A DNA stretch of 64,000 nucleotides from positions 54,003,001 through 54,067,000 of the forward strand of contig NC_088916.1 of NCBI RefSeq assembly GCF_963576675.1, in the 5' to 3' direction. The position numbers were made by a program, and so were the translations under genes. This document shows, piece by piece, positions 43,099-55,189 of the stretch (position 1 is its first letter; each line of letters begins with the position of its first letter). The DNA comes from Euphorbia lathyris. Its lineage: Eukaryota; Streptophyta; Magnoliopsida; Malpighiales; Euphorbiaceae. The notes under the pieces are model-generated. The model was not told the origin of the DNA, searched no databases, and saw nothing but the letters and a program-made list of their open reading frames with translations.

Positions 43099-43107
43099 AA
43101 ATGTGTG

Positions 43108-43221
43108 AATAAGGTACCAAAATAGGCTATGGTTTTTGGAGAAGTATCAATTTAGGTTCCACGCATAAAATAACACCAATATAGGCTTAACGTTTGAAAA
43201 AATATATCAATTTAGGTATCG
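43108..43221. repeat. Fragment of the 1152-2083 fold-back family
   Basis: AAGGTACCAAAATAGGC, then AACACCAATATAGGCTTAAC match the left arm of the element at 1152-2083. Only about 110 bp remains. Confidence 0.75.
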
Positions 43222-43339
43222 ATAACAGATTGTAAGGGGTGAAAAATACCACTTTTGTTAATTAACCTAACTATAAATATTTATTCAATCTGATTGAAAA
43301 ACTTCTACATTTTTATATATGAAATAACGGGTTTAACGC

Positions 43340-45171
43340 AGGCTCTGATACCACTGAAGGAAAATAGGCAAACGTTTGGCAGCGGAAATATAAAAATTTT
43401 AACCTTTTTCCATTAACCCAAGATCCGTTAATCGTTATTTCATATAAAGAGGGCTAGAAGGAAATACCTTTCGATGTTCTATCTACTGTTGCAATCGAAG
43501 TGCCCACAACTCTTACTTCGAGTTCCCGAGCACAAGACAAAAACACAATCCAAAATCAAGTTAGATATCAACCGTATAAAACAATCAAGAATAGATTGTC
43601 TCTAATAAATCAACACAAGATCAAGGAATAAGAGAAAGAGATGAAAATCAATTGAACGGAAGGAAGCGGTGGATAATCTTGTCCTCTAGTGTGGGTCGAA
43701 ATTCTCTCTCCCGGATTGAGTATGTGTATTTTGAAAATCACATATAAGGGGGGTATTTATATTCTCTTGTATCTAAACCTTAGTTAGATAGAATTAGGTT
43801 ACTGAATAAGAATTTAATTCGGAATATAATTCTTATTTATTATTTACAATTATATCTTAAATATAAAGATAATAATAATAACCTTATAGGATAATAATAG
43901 GAGCAATTTAATCTCATTAAAACTCCTAACTTATTTATCCTTTAATTAATTTAATTAATTAGAATTATTAAAATCAAATTAAATATTTATGTATTTATCA
44001 TACATAAAAATCGCCCCACCCCTATCTACTGGGCCTTAGTGGACTCAGTTGGGCTTCCATCAATTAATTAACATGCGTTTCTCTTTTGGGCTCCAAGTCT
44101 TATGTGTGACCCATTAGGTTCTTATTGCATCTAGCATTATGCAACTATTAAATTAATTTTCACAAAATTATATTTAATCTTTGCATAACGGAATGAGTAC
44201 GCGAAATGTGATTAGCAAATCCGAAACATTCCCCCAGAGCTATAAGAAGACATGTTGATTCTGTCGTTGACCTTTCCGTATTAGTTACAGTATAATTCGA
44301 TCCTTTATCAACTACATCCTTGAACTGAATCTTATGACTATGGATAATGTCAAGTCACATATAGCGAGACGTTCGTTTTACTTGTACAGGCCGAGTCAAC
44401 TCTAATTAGATAGGTTAAGTGAAATCTGTATTTCAAGTCTTAAGCTATCACCTTGCAAGGATTTAGAGTCAAGTCTTCCACAAGCGATCCTTGGACGTAT
44501 CTCCCATTTATCGGGAGTGACAAATGCTCAATCCAATGTATAATTATCCTGCAATTACTTCCTGTGATACCCAACGCCTGTCGTTCACACCCCAGAGTCA
44601 TCTCTGTTATGGATCGTGTTACAACAGGATCAAAGCATCACATTCCATAATCCAGAATCACCAATTAACATTCCTTTGAGTCTGATGATTACTTATACCT
44701 ATTAATACCAATGAGATGAACATGTGATAAGGATGAATCTACCCATCCCGTGATCTCAAGTCGGGTCCCCAATCCTAATGAACTCCCTTTCATTGGATCC
44801 ATGCAACTGTCCAGATTATTTGTATATTTGAAGCTTGTGAGATCAGCTTTCTGTCTTGACAGAAGACATTGTTACATGCAAGTCTCAACAGTAATATGTC
44901 AATCCTAAACATATTACTTGACTTGGGGTGGTTTTAAGTTTATTAGTTTATTACAAAGTTTCGTCTCACTTCATGCTTGTATGAACACTTTATAATCACT
45001 TTAAACAAACTTAGGGATTTCCTTTTGTTAGACTTATTTAGTTCTTTAAAAATGGTTGCCTTTATATAGTTACGAAACCATATCTTATTAAAACAAATGA
45101 TATAAAGAACACTTCATTCATATTTAGTTTATATCCTAGAACAATTGTCTATAGGACACTAAACCCCAACA
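43340..45171 (-). mobile_element. Copia-type LTR with adjacent primer-binding site
   Basis: A 1817-bp LTR (43355-45171) is the same family as the solo LTR at 21375-23197. On the minus strand it starts TGTTGGGGTTTAGTG and ends CCTTCA. One base further is TGGTATCAGAGC (complement of 43342-43353), the classic initiator-tRNA-Met primer site, so this is a 5' LTR. The internal coding region is absent, so the element is truncated soon after the primer site. Confidence 0.85.
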
Positions 45172-45228
45172 AAAATGACCAATTTGTACAAGTTAATGAA
45201 ACTGGGGAGCATTAGGCCAAGTAAAATT

Positions 45229-45768
45229 GGTACCATTTTTTGTTAGCAATAATATCTATCTAGAGAACATAATAAAACTATAAAAATAATGGTACTAATA
45301 ATCTGAAATTACATAAAGGACATAATTACATAATACTTTCAACTTTCTCGTTATAACGAAAATCAGACGGAAGGAATCTTGAGGTCAGTTACGAAAAGAT
45401 CTTTTTAAGATAGAATTTTCCCATCACTAAAGCAATTGTCTTCCAAGATATCATAACAATGTGGTCAGATTATACTGTGTGCTAAAGAATTATCACCAGA
45501 ATAAGAACAGAGGAACAAAAGTTGAGAGAGCAAAATGAAATGTGACAGTAATTTTCCTGGTATGTTTTCTTATAATTCAAAAAGGCAGAGGAAGAATCAT
45601 TTTAATAGGGGTTTTGGAAAAATAACTGACACATTAATTCATCAATTAAATACGAATTTAATTGCGTTAATGATAATAAATAACTCTATAAAAAAATTGG
45701 AATTTTAAAAAACATCCCGACTGTTTGAGAAAATAAGAAGTTCCAGACCGGGCCAACCAAAAGAAGGC
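45229..45768. other. Intergenic DNA, no gene seen
   Basis: AT-rich with no supportable feature. Confidence 0.4.
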
Positions 45769-45769
45769 T

Positions 45770-46240
45770 GATTCGAGAGGAGCAAATTCGGTTCATCTTT
45801 CGCATTGCCCACTATGTGGATGTGCGCTCCCAAACCTATTGGGGTTTGATTTGCACCCCTTACGTGTGAGAACGTCTTTTGGTGAGTTATTAGTTAATAT
45901 CTTGTAAAAGGCATTAGCTTATAAATCATTTTCCCCTCTCACATGAAACCAATGTGGGATAAGTTCTTTTATTTTTCAATAATACCATTCCAAACAGCTA
46001 ACTTTGATCTTCAATTTCTCATTCATTATTTATTCATTCTGAGTTTATAATATATCAATGGAAAGATACTATTGAGTAGAATACAATGATATATTACTTG
46101 TTATTCAAAACTTCATTTATTGATTATATATTTAAGCCTCAAGTTGACAAATAATCACAATACACAAAGTCAAATTTTCAACAATCCCCCACATGAATGA
46201 AATTGAAAACCGAAAAGAATTCGATGTGGTGATAGCACTC
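45770..46240. repeat. LTR-derived repeat, copy A
   Basis: The same order of blocks (TTCGCATTGCCCACTATG; CTCATTCATTATTTATTC; CAACAATCCCCCACATGA; AAAAGAATTCGATGTGG) is found around Gypsy-2 at 57130-57217 and 63493-63850. ACCAATGTGGGATAAG and the later GGCACAGCCGGGAGTTTCCC are typical of old plant LTRs. Confidence 0.6.
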
Positions 46241-48940
46241 TACGGCCCATTCTTGTTCATCTCATAATTCGATATCATGAGATTAAGTATCATTTTGTTA
46301 GAGAATTAGTTGCACGCAACATCCCTTTCTTATCTAAAAGGAGGGCCTATAACTCGATCAGCTTCCCGAGTTGCAGAACCGAAAAAGTTCGCTACTTTAG
46401 GCACAGCCGGGAGTTTCCCTAAAGTCTGTATGAAATATGTTTCGACTCATGACATGGTTGCTGAAACATATTAGGTCCCAAGGGATTACTTAGGATCTAA
46501 ACATATTTCTACTACATGTAACTTTTGTGACATGTGTTTTAAATTCAATAAAATATCTTTTTGAATCACCTATAATACACGTATATGTAAATATTGTATA
46601 CTAATATTTGAATTGAGCATGTCAGATAGAGTAACAACTCACTCACACGAGCACTTACCCTCATTTTGCTAATTGTGGTGACAAAGATAAGGATGAGGCA
46701 AATTTTTGAGTAAACGAAAACTTGCTCAATAATTGACGTTGTCTTGCAATAAAAATGGATCTAGGTTCATTAGCTTGCATGATATAAATATACATACGAG
46801 TTGATAAATATATATAAAAGATTGTTTATAATTTGAGATTTCAATTAGAGTTGCTTGAATGAAATCTTAGATAGCCGAAGGTAGTTCTATAATGAGATAG
46901 ACTAATGTTAGATGGTATGACACATCGAAACCGAAACCTTCTTATGGTGTTGTTTTGAGCATAGACATGCGCTTTCTTCATATGGAATGATTAGAACACC
47001 ATAGCATATGTTTTTCATAACATGTGTGCTTAGTTAGTGACCAAGAGATGGAAAAAGGACAATCTCACTTTTTCCTAAAGCGAGACTCTCTACGTGAAAA
47101 ACAAGTTTTTCTCGAAACGTTATCCTCGATACCCTTAACTAGTTCAAGAAGTGTAATTCATTTTAGCTACTTTGGAAGGATGCCTTCAAGACCTATGTAC
47201 TAATTCAGCTCGGACAAGGGCCAAATTGGCAAGTAAAATGAATTATTATGGAAGGGACGTAGTAAGAGGGAAAGACTTCATCAAATTCACATCTTGTAGT
47301 CCTATATTTCACAAATATGAATAGTTGTACATATGTGCACGCTTGTGAATATAGATGAACTGTTGAGATAATGACAATTACAGTGGGTGTGATATGAAGT
47401 CTAGGATAAAGCATACTACTTCTTAATTACACGCGTAGTTCAAGATGTTTTATATCTCCAACGAGTATACAACGTTTGAGTTCCCGATTGTATGTCGGCC
47501 GCACGAACTATTTGTGAGTCTAAACAAGACAAAGTGATGGAATATGTTTCCATTACGTGTGAGTGAGAGATGTATGGATAAATAGAGTAAACAAACATTG
47601 ACACATTTATTGATCCATTTATGGTCCGTCCATAATCTAGTCTGATTAGGATTAGGGTTAAGGTTTAACCTAGCTATAAATAGAGAGCTAGAGAGGCTAA
47701 AACCCTAACACAAGATAATAAAGAAAGAGTCTCTCTCTCTCTCTCTCCATCTCCAACGCGCCCCCCTTTCTCTCCATTTGTCTTCGAGTTTCGTTCTTAG
47801 TTCCTGAATCAAGGGCGATTACTCATTTAGTGTGGTAACCTCCTAGATCGGTGATACAGAGACAAGGTCAATTATTTTTGCTGCTATTCAACGGATCTAC
47901 GCTACAAGAGGTAAACCTAAATCTGTTGATTTACCTATTATTAGATCTAGATTCATTACCGTCCCTTAGAAGTTAAAAAAATCTATTAGACTTTCCACTG
48001 AAGCCTACATTATTTATATTTTATGTTTGTGTTTTTTTTTGTTGTTTTTTTTATGGATTAATGTTTTGTTTTTATGAATTTTACTATTCGGCTAAGCTTT
48101 AATTTTTCGATGAGACATTTTTCTTCTTTTTGTTTTGATATATTTTTTTTTATAAAAATAGTTATAGTGAAATATTAATTTTAATTAAGGTCATAATTAA
48201 AATTAGTTGGCTACATAATCAATATCACATTAATTTATAATTAAGAGCGATAATGATTGATGAGGAAAGCATTTGGCAAGTAGTGCCCTTTTTTCAATGG
48301 TTGGCAATTTCTCATTATGACATAAGTAACCATTTCAATTCTACTTATTTTACTTTACTATTAATAAATGTTCAAAACTATACCCTAAATAAATAAATAT
48401 CTAAATCTATGAAAATATTTCAATTATTTAGTTAGAAAACTTTATGGTTTCCGGCAATCTTATATTATATTAATTGTAATACTACATTGAAAAAGTTAAA
48501 CATTATAAAAGGCTGAAATAAATTAACTTTTATTTTTGTTAAGAATTAAATAAAATCTTATAATTATATAATTAGGAAGGAGTCAATAGACTCATAAAAT
48601 GTCGTTTACTAAATAGAAGCACATCTATATTCTACATGTTATTCTTTTATAAAGAATCATATTTTGAACATATTTATTTAGATCATATGAATTTAATGTT
48701 TGATAAAGCATGTTCCACAAGGCCTTACTATAAACAACTATATTATAGTAATGACTCGGTCACTCTATAAATAGCAAAATAGATAGAAATAAAGTTTACA
48801 ATATTTTATCTAAACTCTTTTAAGTTCAATTATTTTACAAAATTATGACTTAAATAAACATAGGAGTAAATAAGATTGAAGTAATAAAAAAGAAAATGTG
48901 TTATGATACCTTGTAGATTTTGTTAATTTTGGAGGTGATT
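46241..48940. other. Intergenic DNA, probable old LTR sequence
   Basis: No protein domain is found. The part 47530-47960 is promoter-like on the + strand: CTATAAATAGAGAG at about 47672, a (CT)n tract at 47728-47747, then a non-repetitive leader. It may be an LTR promoter or an orphan promoter. No coding exon follows. Confidence 0.35.
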
Positions 48941-48949
48941 TCGATTTCT

Positions 48950-50060
48950 TTTGAGAAAACAACAACATGGTTCACTTAATTTTTCTATTAGTACTTCTAA
49001 AAGAGCTACTACGTTACATTTTCTTGGAACGAGTTTTCTTGTAAGGTCTTTAATTTGGTGGGTGTGCAAGCCGAATAATTTGTCGTTCTTGAAAGGCCTT
49101 TCTGAGTTCCAACCAAACTGGCCTCATCCTAGGGTGGATTGAGAGGCTTCGATTATGCAGAGAGCAAGATTGTAAACATAAAATTGATGTGGGTGAACCA
49201 TTTTTTCATGCAGGGTTTTCATGCGTAGTTGCTAAGCATCCATCTTTATCACCATAATGTCGCGTTTTCTTCTAGGTCCTAAGAGTTGATACAAATTTCC
49301 ATCATTGCTAGCTTCAGAATAGTATACTGCTTTAGGGCTTTATGCTCTAATCTTCACTGGGACGAATACTTTGGTCTCATTAGTGAGTGATACTGGTGTC
49401 TCTCATGTGGAACGTAAAACTCAGAGGACATTATACACATTATACAACATCTTCTTCGGTCCTCTAATTATGGTGTAGCTTGTAACCTCCATCATTTCAT
49501 TTGTTATGGGTGAGAACATATGTGAAGTGAAGCTTGATTTAGAGTCCTTCATAGTAGTCTCCGAAAGTCGCATAATTAAATTAGGTGCCCTTATGAGAGA
49601 TGATTGTGTGTGGGATGCTAAATTTAGCGATGAGGCATTTCTCTAAGGATGCGATTGCGAGTTCATGAAAGATAGTTGATAACGGTTTAACCTCTTCACG
49701 TTTTGTGAAATGATCGATAGTGATAATAATATAGTAAAGGGACATTGGGAAAAAGACATTCTAGGTCAATTCTCTAAGTAGCAACGGGTCAACATCAAAG
49801 TTGGGAATCTGATTTACGATGTGTGGACTTAACAAGCTTGACATTTCCACACCATATCTTTTGCATTTTGTTCCATTTTGGGCCAATAGAAACCTTGGAA
49901 ATTTGCTTTCCACACTAGTGATTCTTTTTCTTCTTGATCACCATAAATTTCTCATGGATTTTCATAAGAATGCATATTCTTTCGATGAACCTAACACATT
50001 TAAGTTAGGGGTGGCTTAATAATCTTCGCTAAATGGCATTATCAATCATCGAGTAGCATA
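48950..50060 (-). pseudogene. Fossil Gypsy integrase region
   Basis: Minus-strand translation, using several frames, gives pieces in integrase order: KISKVSIGPK/YWPKMEQNAKDMVWKCQAC (zinc finger end), DHFTKREEV (core start), IPHTIIS..GT.FNYATFGDY and GIKLHFT (second Asp region), EVTSYTIIRG, VFVPVKI, and finally a GQFGWN piece of the C-terminal domain. Many stops and frameshifts are present. It is independent of the other three Gypsy elements and older than them. Confidence 0.6.
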
Positions 50061-50705
50061 TGGACTTTTGAATGATTTTGATCTACATTGTTTATTTTTT
50101 CCTCCAGAAGAGCGCCTATGGATGAGTAGGAAAAAAAGAAGAAGAACCATTCATTTTTAGTGTTTTAAAAATAGTTACATCATTTAATATTTTCAACACT
50201 TATAATATTCAATTCCTCAAAAAAAAAACACTTATAATATTCAATAAGTAAATATTTATTTTTATAACACTTAAATCAGTTTTATCAAACAACACATAAA
50301 CTATTTATTATAAAATAAATAAAATTAGTTTATAAAATAAATAAAATTTTGTACTAATTAATAATTGATATTGTAGTTTAGTAATTATTGATGGCTAAGC
50401 TATATATTGTATAAGTTCAAAAGACAACTAGACAAAGAGAAAAAAAAAAAAAAGAATGGGAAGTCTACAATTTATTTGAATAGTCCATATCAGTTGGCAA
50501 TGTGGCTTTCCAGCCTTTCTCTTATATTCCCAATTTTATTCAAAAGAAAATTTATAGTACTACCTTCCAATTTGAAAAACACTTTACCATTTTATTCTGT
50601 CCCCAACTAATTTTCATTTATAAAGAAAAGAATTATTTTCATATTTTCATTTTAATTTTGATAGATTAATAATAATCTTTAATTTAACATATTAAATTCA
50701 AGATG
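50061..50705. other. AT-rich intergenic DNA
   Basis: No gene. A run of A residues at about 50440-50455 inside a 67-codon frame has no support as coding. Confidence 0.4.
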
Positions 50706-50957
50706 GGCTTACTTTGTCAAAGTTCATCATCATCCGAGGTGTTCGCTATGGTTACTTTGTTTTTTATAAAGTACCGTTACTTGGTGTGGTTTTCACCATT
50801 GGATTAATTTTATGCTCTATCATCCAAATGTGAAAACCACACCAAGTAACGGTACTTTGTAAAAAACAAAGTAACCATAGCGAACACCCACCATCCGATG
50901 GTGGAAAAAACAAAATAAGACTTACTTTGTTAAAAACAAAGTAAGCATAGTCTAATC
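50706..50957. repeat. GCTTACTTTGT inverted-repeat element with nested MITE
   Basis: Outer arms GCTTACTTTGTCAAAG and AACAAAGTAAGC enclose an insertion. A related copy without the insertion is at about 55795-55885. Confidence 0.7.
50738..50888. mobile_element. 151-bp hairpin MITE with natural empty site nearby
   Basis: The arms GGTGTTCGCTATGGTTACTT and their complement are nearly perfect over about 58 bp each. CATCATCCGA (50728-50737) and CACCATCCGA (50889-50898) form the TSD with one change. The uninterrupted sequence CATCACCATCCGATGGTGG is present at about 55825-55845. Confidence 0.85.
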
Positions 50958-50990
50958 CTGCATTTTTAATATTTCTTTTTTTAAGTAGCA

Positions 50991-51707
50991 TTTTTTTTGG
51001 GTAAGAAAGGAAAGGAAAAAAACAAAACCAACAAAAAACCTACACCGGGATCAGTCTAGGAAGGCTGACCCCAATCCTATCCTCTAGGAGAGAAGGCAAT
51101 AGAAAAGAAGGAGGAACAGAGAGGGTAGAAACACCTAACATTCTCCCATGCCCAGCAGCTGCTAAGCGATCCGTCACGCGGTTTTGCTCCCTAAAAATAT
51201 GGGAGAAATTAAGATACTCAAAGGCAGGACGAAGCCTCAAAATAGCTTTAATGAGATTCTGGCTCTTCAGACAAACAGCCTGGCTATCTGAAATCCTGTT
51301 AATAGCCTCCAGATTATCAGATTCCACCGAGAGCTTTTTAACACCCATGCGAATGGCGAGTTTAATACCTGACAAGATACCCCAGAGCTCCGCAGAAAAG
51401 GAGGAGCCCGTCCCCAAGTTATGGGTAAACCCCGCCATCCAATTGCCACCAGCATCCCGAAGAACTCCTCCAGCAGCAATTCTGCCATTGCTAAGGCAGG
51501 AGCCATCAGTATTCAACTTAGCAAACCCTTCTCTAGGCTTACTCCAGCCAACTAGCAGGATCTCTTTATCCGGGGAGGGGCGAACAAGGGAATCTCTTTC
51601 AAAGCTTTGAGTAATAACAAAGAGCTTCTTCGAGAAGAAAAACAGTAAATCAGGAATAAGGACAGCCTTACCCGCAAATAATTCTTCAAAAATAGTTTTA
51701 TATATAT
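50991..51707 (-). mobile_element. 5'-truncated LINE tail with RNase H domain, copy A
   Basis: The T run at the left edge is the poly-A tail on the minus strand. AAGTAGCATTTTT at 50983-50995 and 51708-51720 is the TSD. The frame 51516-51040 encodes an RNase H of the plant LINE type: NTDGS, then FSAELWGI, VESDNLEAI, HIFREQNRVTDRLAA, so all four acidic positions are kept. It continues upstream without ATG to about 51690. It ends in LPRLIPV before the stop. Reverse transcriptase and endonuclease are absent. Confidence 0.85.
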
Positions 51708-51720
51708 AAGTAGCATTTTT

Positions 51721-52283
51721 AATATTTCAAAAATAGTTTTATATATATAATTTATTTATAAAGTCTGTAAAAGATTGATATAGAACGGTGAAAAATATAA
51801 TGTTAGACATATATAAAATGAGTAATTTTTTTTATATAAAATCAAATGTTTACAATTAATTAATTTTATAAATATAAATCTAATGTAAGTAAAAGGCGTA
51901 ATACATCTATTTGTCCATGTACTTGATCTAAAATTATGTATTAATAAAAGGCGTAATACATCTATTAGTCCATGTACTTGATCTAAAATTTCAACTATTC
52001 CTAAAATTTTAAAAGTTTCAAGTTATCCATACAAATTGCATTTAATTACTCCATAATTTTTTCCAGCTGCATCAACAACCCCAAAATATAAATTGCCTCA
52101 TGAATTTACAAAAGTTCCTAATTAACTTTTTTTTATTACAAAACGAGCACTTTAACACGTGACAGAGCATATCTCTTATTATAAATAGGAGAAATGTGAA
52201 TTATTGAATGTAATTAGACAAAATAAAAGGTTATTTAAAACTTTTAAAAGTTTAGGAGGAAAATTGAAATTTTGTGCCAATTA
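51721..52283. other. AT-rich intergenic DNA
   Basis: A 45-bp phrase (AAAAGGCGTAATACATCTATT..) is duplicated at about 51890-51985. Nothing else is seen. Confidence 0.4.
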
Positions 52284-52782
52284 CACGGTGTGCATCGGTT
52301 CAAACCCAAACCAAACCAAACCAAAAAAATAAATATCGAAATGATTAAAATAATTGACACTGACACCAAACTGAATAATAGATAAAACTGAAATATTCGG
52401 TTCGATTCGGTTTTGAACCGAACAAATCAAATTAGGTTAAAAATAAAAAGTAACAAATAAAAACCATTATATTTTCTCATTAAATTTACCTCAATAACAA
52501 AATAAATTGAAATACTTTCAAAATATATCTATATTGAGTTATTATCTCAACAATAATAATAATAAAAATTAATTTAAAAACATATGTGTGTATGTATATA
52601 AAAATATAAAATAGATGTAATTCGGTGCGGGTTCACTTTTTTTTATCAAACCGAACTGAACCAAATACCGAATATCGAAATACACTTAAAATAAAAACCG
52701 ATATCGAAGTGTAAAAAAACTGAACCGAAAAATCGAATTCAATCGGTTAAGTCGGTGTGTGGTTTAAACCGTATGCCACAGA
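52284..52782. repeat. Dispersed CGGTTCGGTTT element, copy 2
   Basis: The inverse of the element at 12043-12508, with matching internal blocks (TATACATACACACATATG; TTTTTATTATTATTATTGTTGAG; GAAAGTATTTCAATTT). Ends are GTGTGCATCGGTTC and GGTTTAAACC. Confidence 0.7.
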
Positions 52783-53446
52783 TGTTATAAGCCTACAAAA
52801 ATTAAAAACTCAATTGACCAATTTCGAAATGATTAGAGATCACATATATATATTTTTTTTTTGAGTTATTTCAAAGTAGGTAAAGGCAAAAAGTGAGTTA
52901 TAAATCTTAGGACAGAAAGAGTAGTTTGTTAGATATTCTAGTAGATTGATTCCTTAAGTTTTGAGTTAGATCTACTATAACAAAATATATCGAATTTAAT
53001 TTTACTTAATATACAATCATCATCTCCACAAAATTATTGATTGATGCTTCCACCATAACCAACCTATACATATACTATATAATATAACCCCTTTTCATGC
53101 TTCTTAATATCTGTAATTAATATTCCATTAAGAAAATACTAATACCAATAATCAGAAATATACATATCATTATTATTATTAATCCCTGAAATTATGAGAA
53201 ATATTCACTTTGATACAATAAATGAACTTCTTCTTCTTCTTCCCCAATTCTCTTATTCCTTTTCTCAGTAATATTGTGTTTTTCAAAATTAAACAGAAAA
53301 TTAATTCTTAATAATACATGTATATGTATAATCATCTAAACTAATTAACATACCTATAATCATAAATTCTCTGCGATCGATCATCCTCATCGTCACCGAC
53401 AAACAGAGTTTCTCTTTATACATTGTGTTCATAACTTCATAAAAGC
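52783..53446. other. 3' flank of the GATL gene
   Basis: AT-rich. No other gene. It probably contains the GATL 3' UTR and polyadenylation signals on the minus strand. Confidence 0.45.
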
Positions 53447-54553
53447 TTAAGAATCCAGCGAAAATGGAGTCTGTAATAGATCGTACGGAGCCCATAGAGC
53501 ATCCAGAGGACATGGCCGGTTCGCATCCAATCTAACCCACGGTTTACCTTTCCCGCTCCAATGTAAGAGACTCACCGGACCGGGATGTAAATCCCGACAT
53601 AAACCCCTAAAATTGTCGCCGCCGAGGCCGTGCTGATTCCATTTATGATCCACCGGAACTATGTATCCGGCGAACACAAGTAAAAATGGGGGTAAAGAAC
53701 CGAGTTCGTAAATTCTCATTCTTTTCTGTAATTCCATCCATTCTTCAATTTTGGTTGTGTATTCACCTTCTCTCCACCGATCGAGATCGATCACCATTAC
53801 TCCGGTGTTAAAGTAACAAGCTTTTCTGTCGGCGAATGTGAGGGACAGGGAAGGATTTGACCAGAACGACGGAGTGAAATACGAAGTGAAATTCGCATTA
53901 CAGTGCTCCGGAGCTGCGAGGACTGATTTTTCGCCGAGGGGTGTGGCGGCGAGTTTTGCGATATCGTCGACGAGGACTAAATCGGAGTCGAGGTACACGA
54001 CTCGCCTGACGCAGGAAGGGAGAATATCGGCTAAGTAGCTCCGGGCGTAGTTCAAGGGGCAATCGAGAGCGGAACGGATTGAGGTAGAAATGAGTCTGGA
54101 AACGGAGGAGTCGTCGAAAGTGTAGACGTTGAATTTGAGGTAAGGGAAGGAGGCGGAGATTGTTGATCGGAGAGATGAAGCGTTGGCGGTGGCGGAAGCG
54201 GAGGCGACGAAATGGAAAGCGATGTTTTGGGGGCAAGAAGAGTGTTGAAGAACAGAGAGAATAGCTGCCATTGAACCACGGATATAAGCTGTATCTAAAG
54301 TCATTGCGACATGAACAGCTTGATCGGAGCAGAAAACGGAGTTATCCTCATCGGAATCGGAATCGGAATCCAAATCGAAATCACCGGAATTAGAATTAGG
54401 TTCAGATACTACCAAATCTTGAAATTGGTTAAGGGAATGACACTCCGGGGAGTTGTAAAACTGTGGAGCTTCTTTGAATTGCTGGGAAATAGCACCGGCG
54501 GCGACATTGAAGAGGAAGAACAGAACAAGAGTTAGCTTAAGGAATCCAAGCAT
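53447..54553 (-). CDS. GATL: Galacturonosyltransferase-like protein (GATL, GT8 family)
   Basis: An intronless 368-codon frame encodes a GT8-family GATL protein, a Golgi glycosyltransferase linked to pectin or xylan synthesis. Residues 5-22 form a hydrophobic signal anchor. A short stem follows, with an unusual acidic Asp/Ser run at 58-70. The catalytic domain starts near VHVAMTLD at 81. It includes [12 protein letters not shown] at 168-179, the metal-binding DxD in [11 protein letters not shown] (D189, D191), CNANFTSYF (possible N-glycosylation), [16 protein letters not shown] at 246-261 and [13 protein letters not shown] at 331-343. These are GATL hallmarks and the length fits the family. 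The ATG at 54553 is preferred because it puts the signal anchor at the N terminus. An in-frame ATG 38 codons upstream adds no family-like sequence. Confidence 0.93.
   Translation of the reverse strand: MLGFLKLTLVLFFLFNVAAGAISQQFKEAPQFYNSPECHSLNQFQDLVVSEPNSNSGDFDLDSDSDSDEDNSVFCSDQAVHVAMTLDTAYIRGSMAAILSVLQHSSCPQNIAFHFVASASATANASSLRSTISASFPYLKFNVYTFDDSSVSRLISTSIRSALDCPLNYARSYLADILPSCVRRVVYLDSDLVLVDDIAKLAATPLGEKSVLAAPEHCNANFTSYFTPSFWSNPSLSLTFADRKACYFNTGVMVIDLDRWREGEYTTKIEEWMELQKRMRIYELGSLPPFLLVFAGYIVPVDHKWNQHGLGGDNFRGLCRDLHPGPVSLLHWSGKGKPWVRLDANRPCPLDALWAPYDLLQTPFSLDS
54344..54380 (-). repeat. GGAATC hexamer run coding the GATL acidic stretch
   Basis: Three or more tandem GGAATC units (plus strand) encode the Asp-Ser dipeptide run in the GATL stem. 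Confidence 0.8.
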
Positions 54554-55189
54554 TGGATTGGGAAAATTAAGGTAGTAATGATTTAGAGTTATGTCTGAAA
54601 ATTTAGATTTAGTTGGAGAGGAGAGGAGGGAATTAATTTGTAGGCTTAAAGGGTAATGGGTCCCCATGAAGTTGGAGGTCCCAATCTGTAATCTTATATC
54701 TCTCTGTTTTTCTACTCAAGTTGTTTGCTTTTCTCTCTTTTTCAATTCTACTAACTAAAGTGATATCTAATCCTACAATTTTACTATCTTAATTTGATTT
54801 GGTAAAAATTTGCCACCAACAATCACATTTTTGTTTTTCAAATTTTTTTCTTTTCTCATTACATATGATGATAAAAAGGAAAAGTTATAAAGACAAATTA
54901 TCCACTTTTGAGTTGGGCAATGTGTAAATTATGTCCTTTTTGGATTGGATAATGTGCTAACTAGTCATTATATTTTGGGTAATTTCAAAGAAACCCGTGT
55001 GGTTACACTTTTTTATCGATTATATGTTTGTGGGCTTTTTTTATTTGAACGGGGACTAAAGTTTTTTTTTTCCTTGGAGCCAGGAGATGAACTAAGGTTT
55101 TTCATTTTGCTAAAAACAATGATTTTTTGGGTTCATAATTTTAAGATGACCGTTGACGATCTCAAAATTAAAAAAAATTAAAGACTAAA
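54554..55189. other. GATL 5' flank and intergenic DNA
   Basis: The part next to the gene (54554-54720) is probably the 5' UTR and core promoter on the minus strand. The rest is AT-rich with no gene. Confidence 0.45.

Larger units (their letters stand above)
41953..45218. mobile_element. Mutator-like MITE carrying three nested insertions
   Basis: The termini GGCCTAATGCTCC and GGAGCATTAGGCC are flanked by a perfect 10-bp repeat AAGTAAAATT at 41943-41952 and 45219-45228. The left arm (41953-42230) holds three tandem versions of TTAACTCCATAAAAGTGG. Its counterpart AAAATACCACTTTT is at 43245 and the right tip at 45172-45218. Between them are the element at 42461-43098, a fragment of the 1152-2083 family at 43108-43221 and a Copia LTR with primer site. 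Confidence 0.8.

Noticed and set aside
47205..47414. 69-codon minus-strand frame
   Set aside because: Isolated, no motif, in LTR-like intergenic DNA.
47530..47960. Promoter and first exon of a host gene
   Set aside because: The TATA and CT tract look promoter-like, but no coding exon follows; LTR debris is at least as likely.
53447..54667. 406-codon version of the GATL protein
   Set aside because: The 38 extra N-terminal residues are not family-like and precede the natural signal anchor, so the start at 54553 was preferred.
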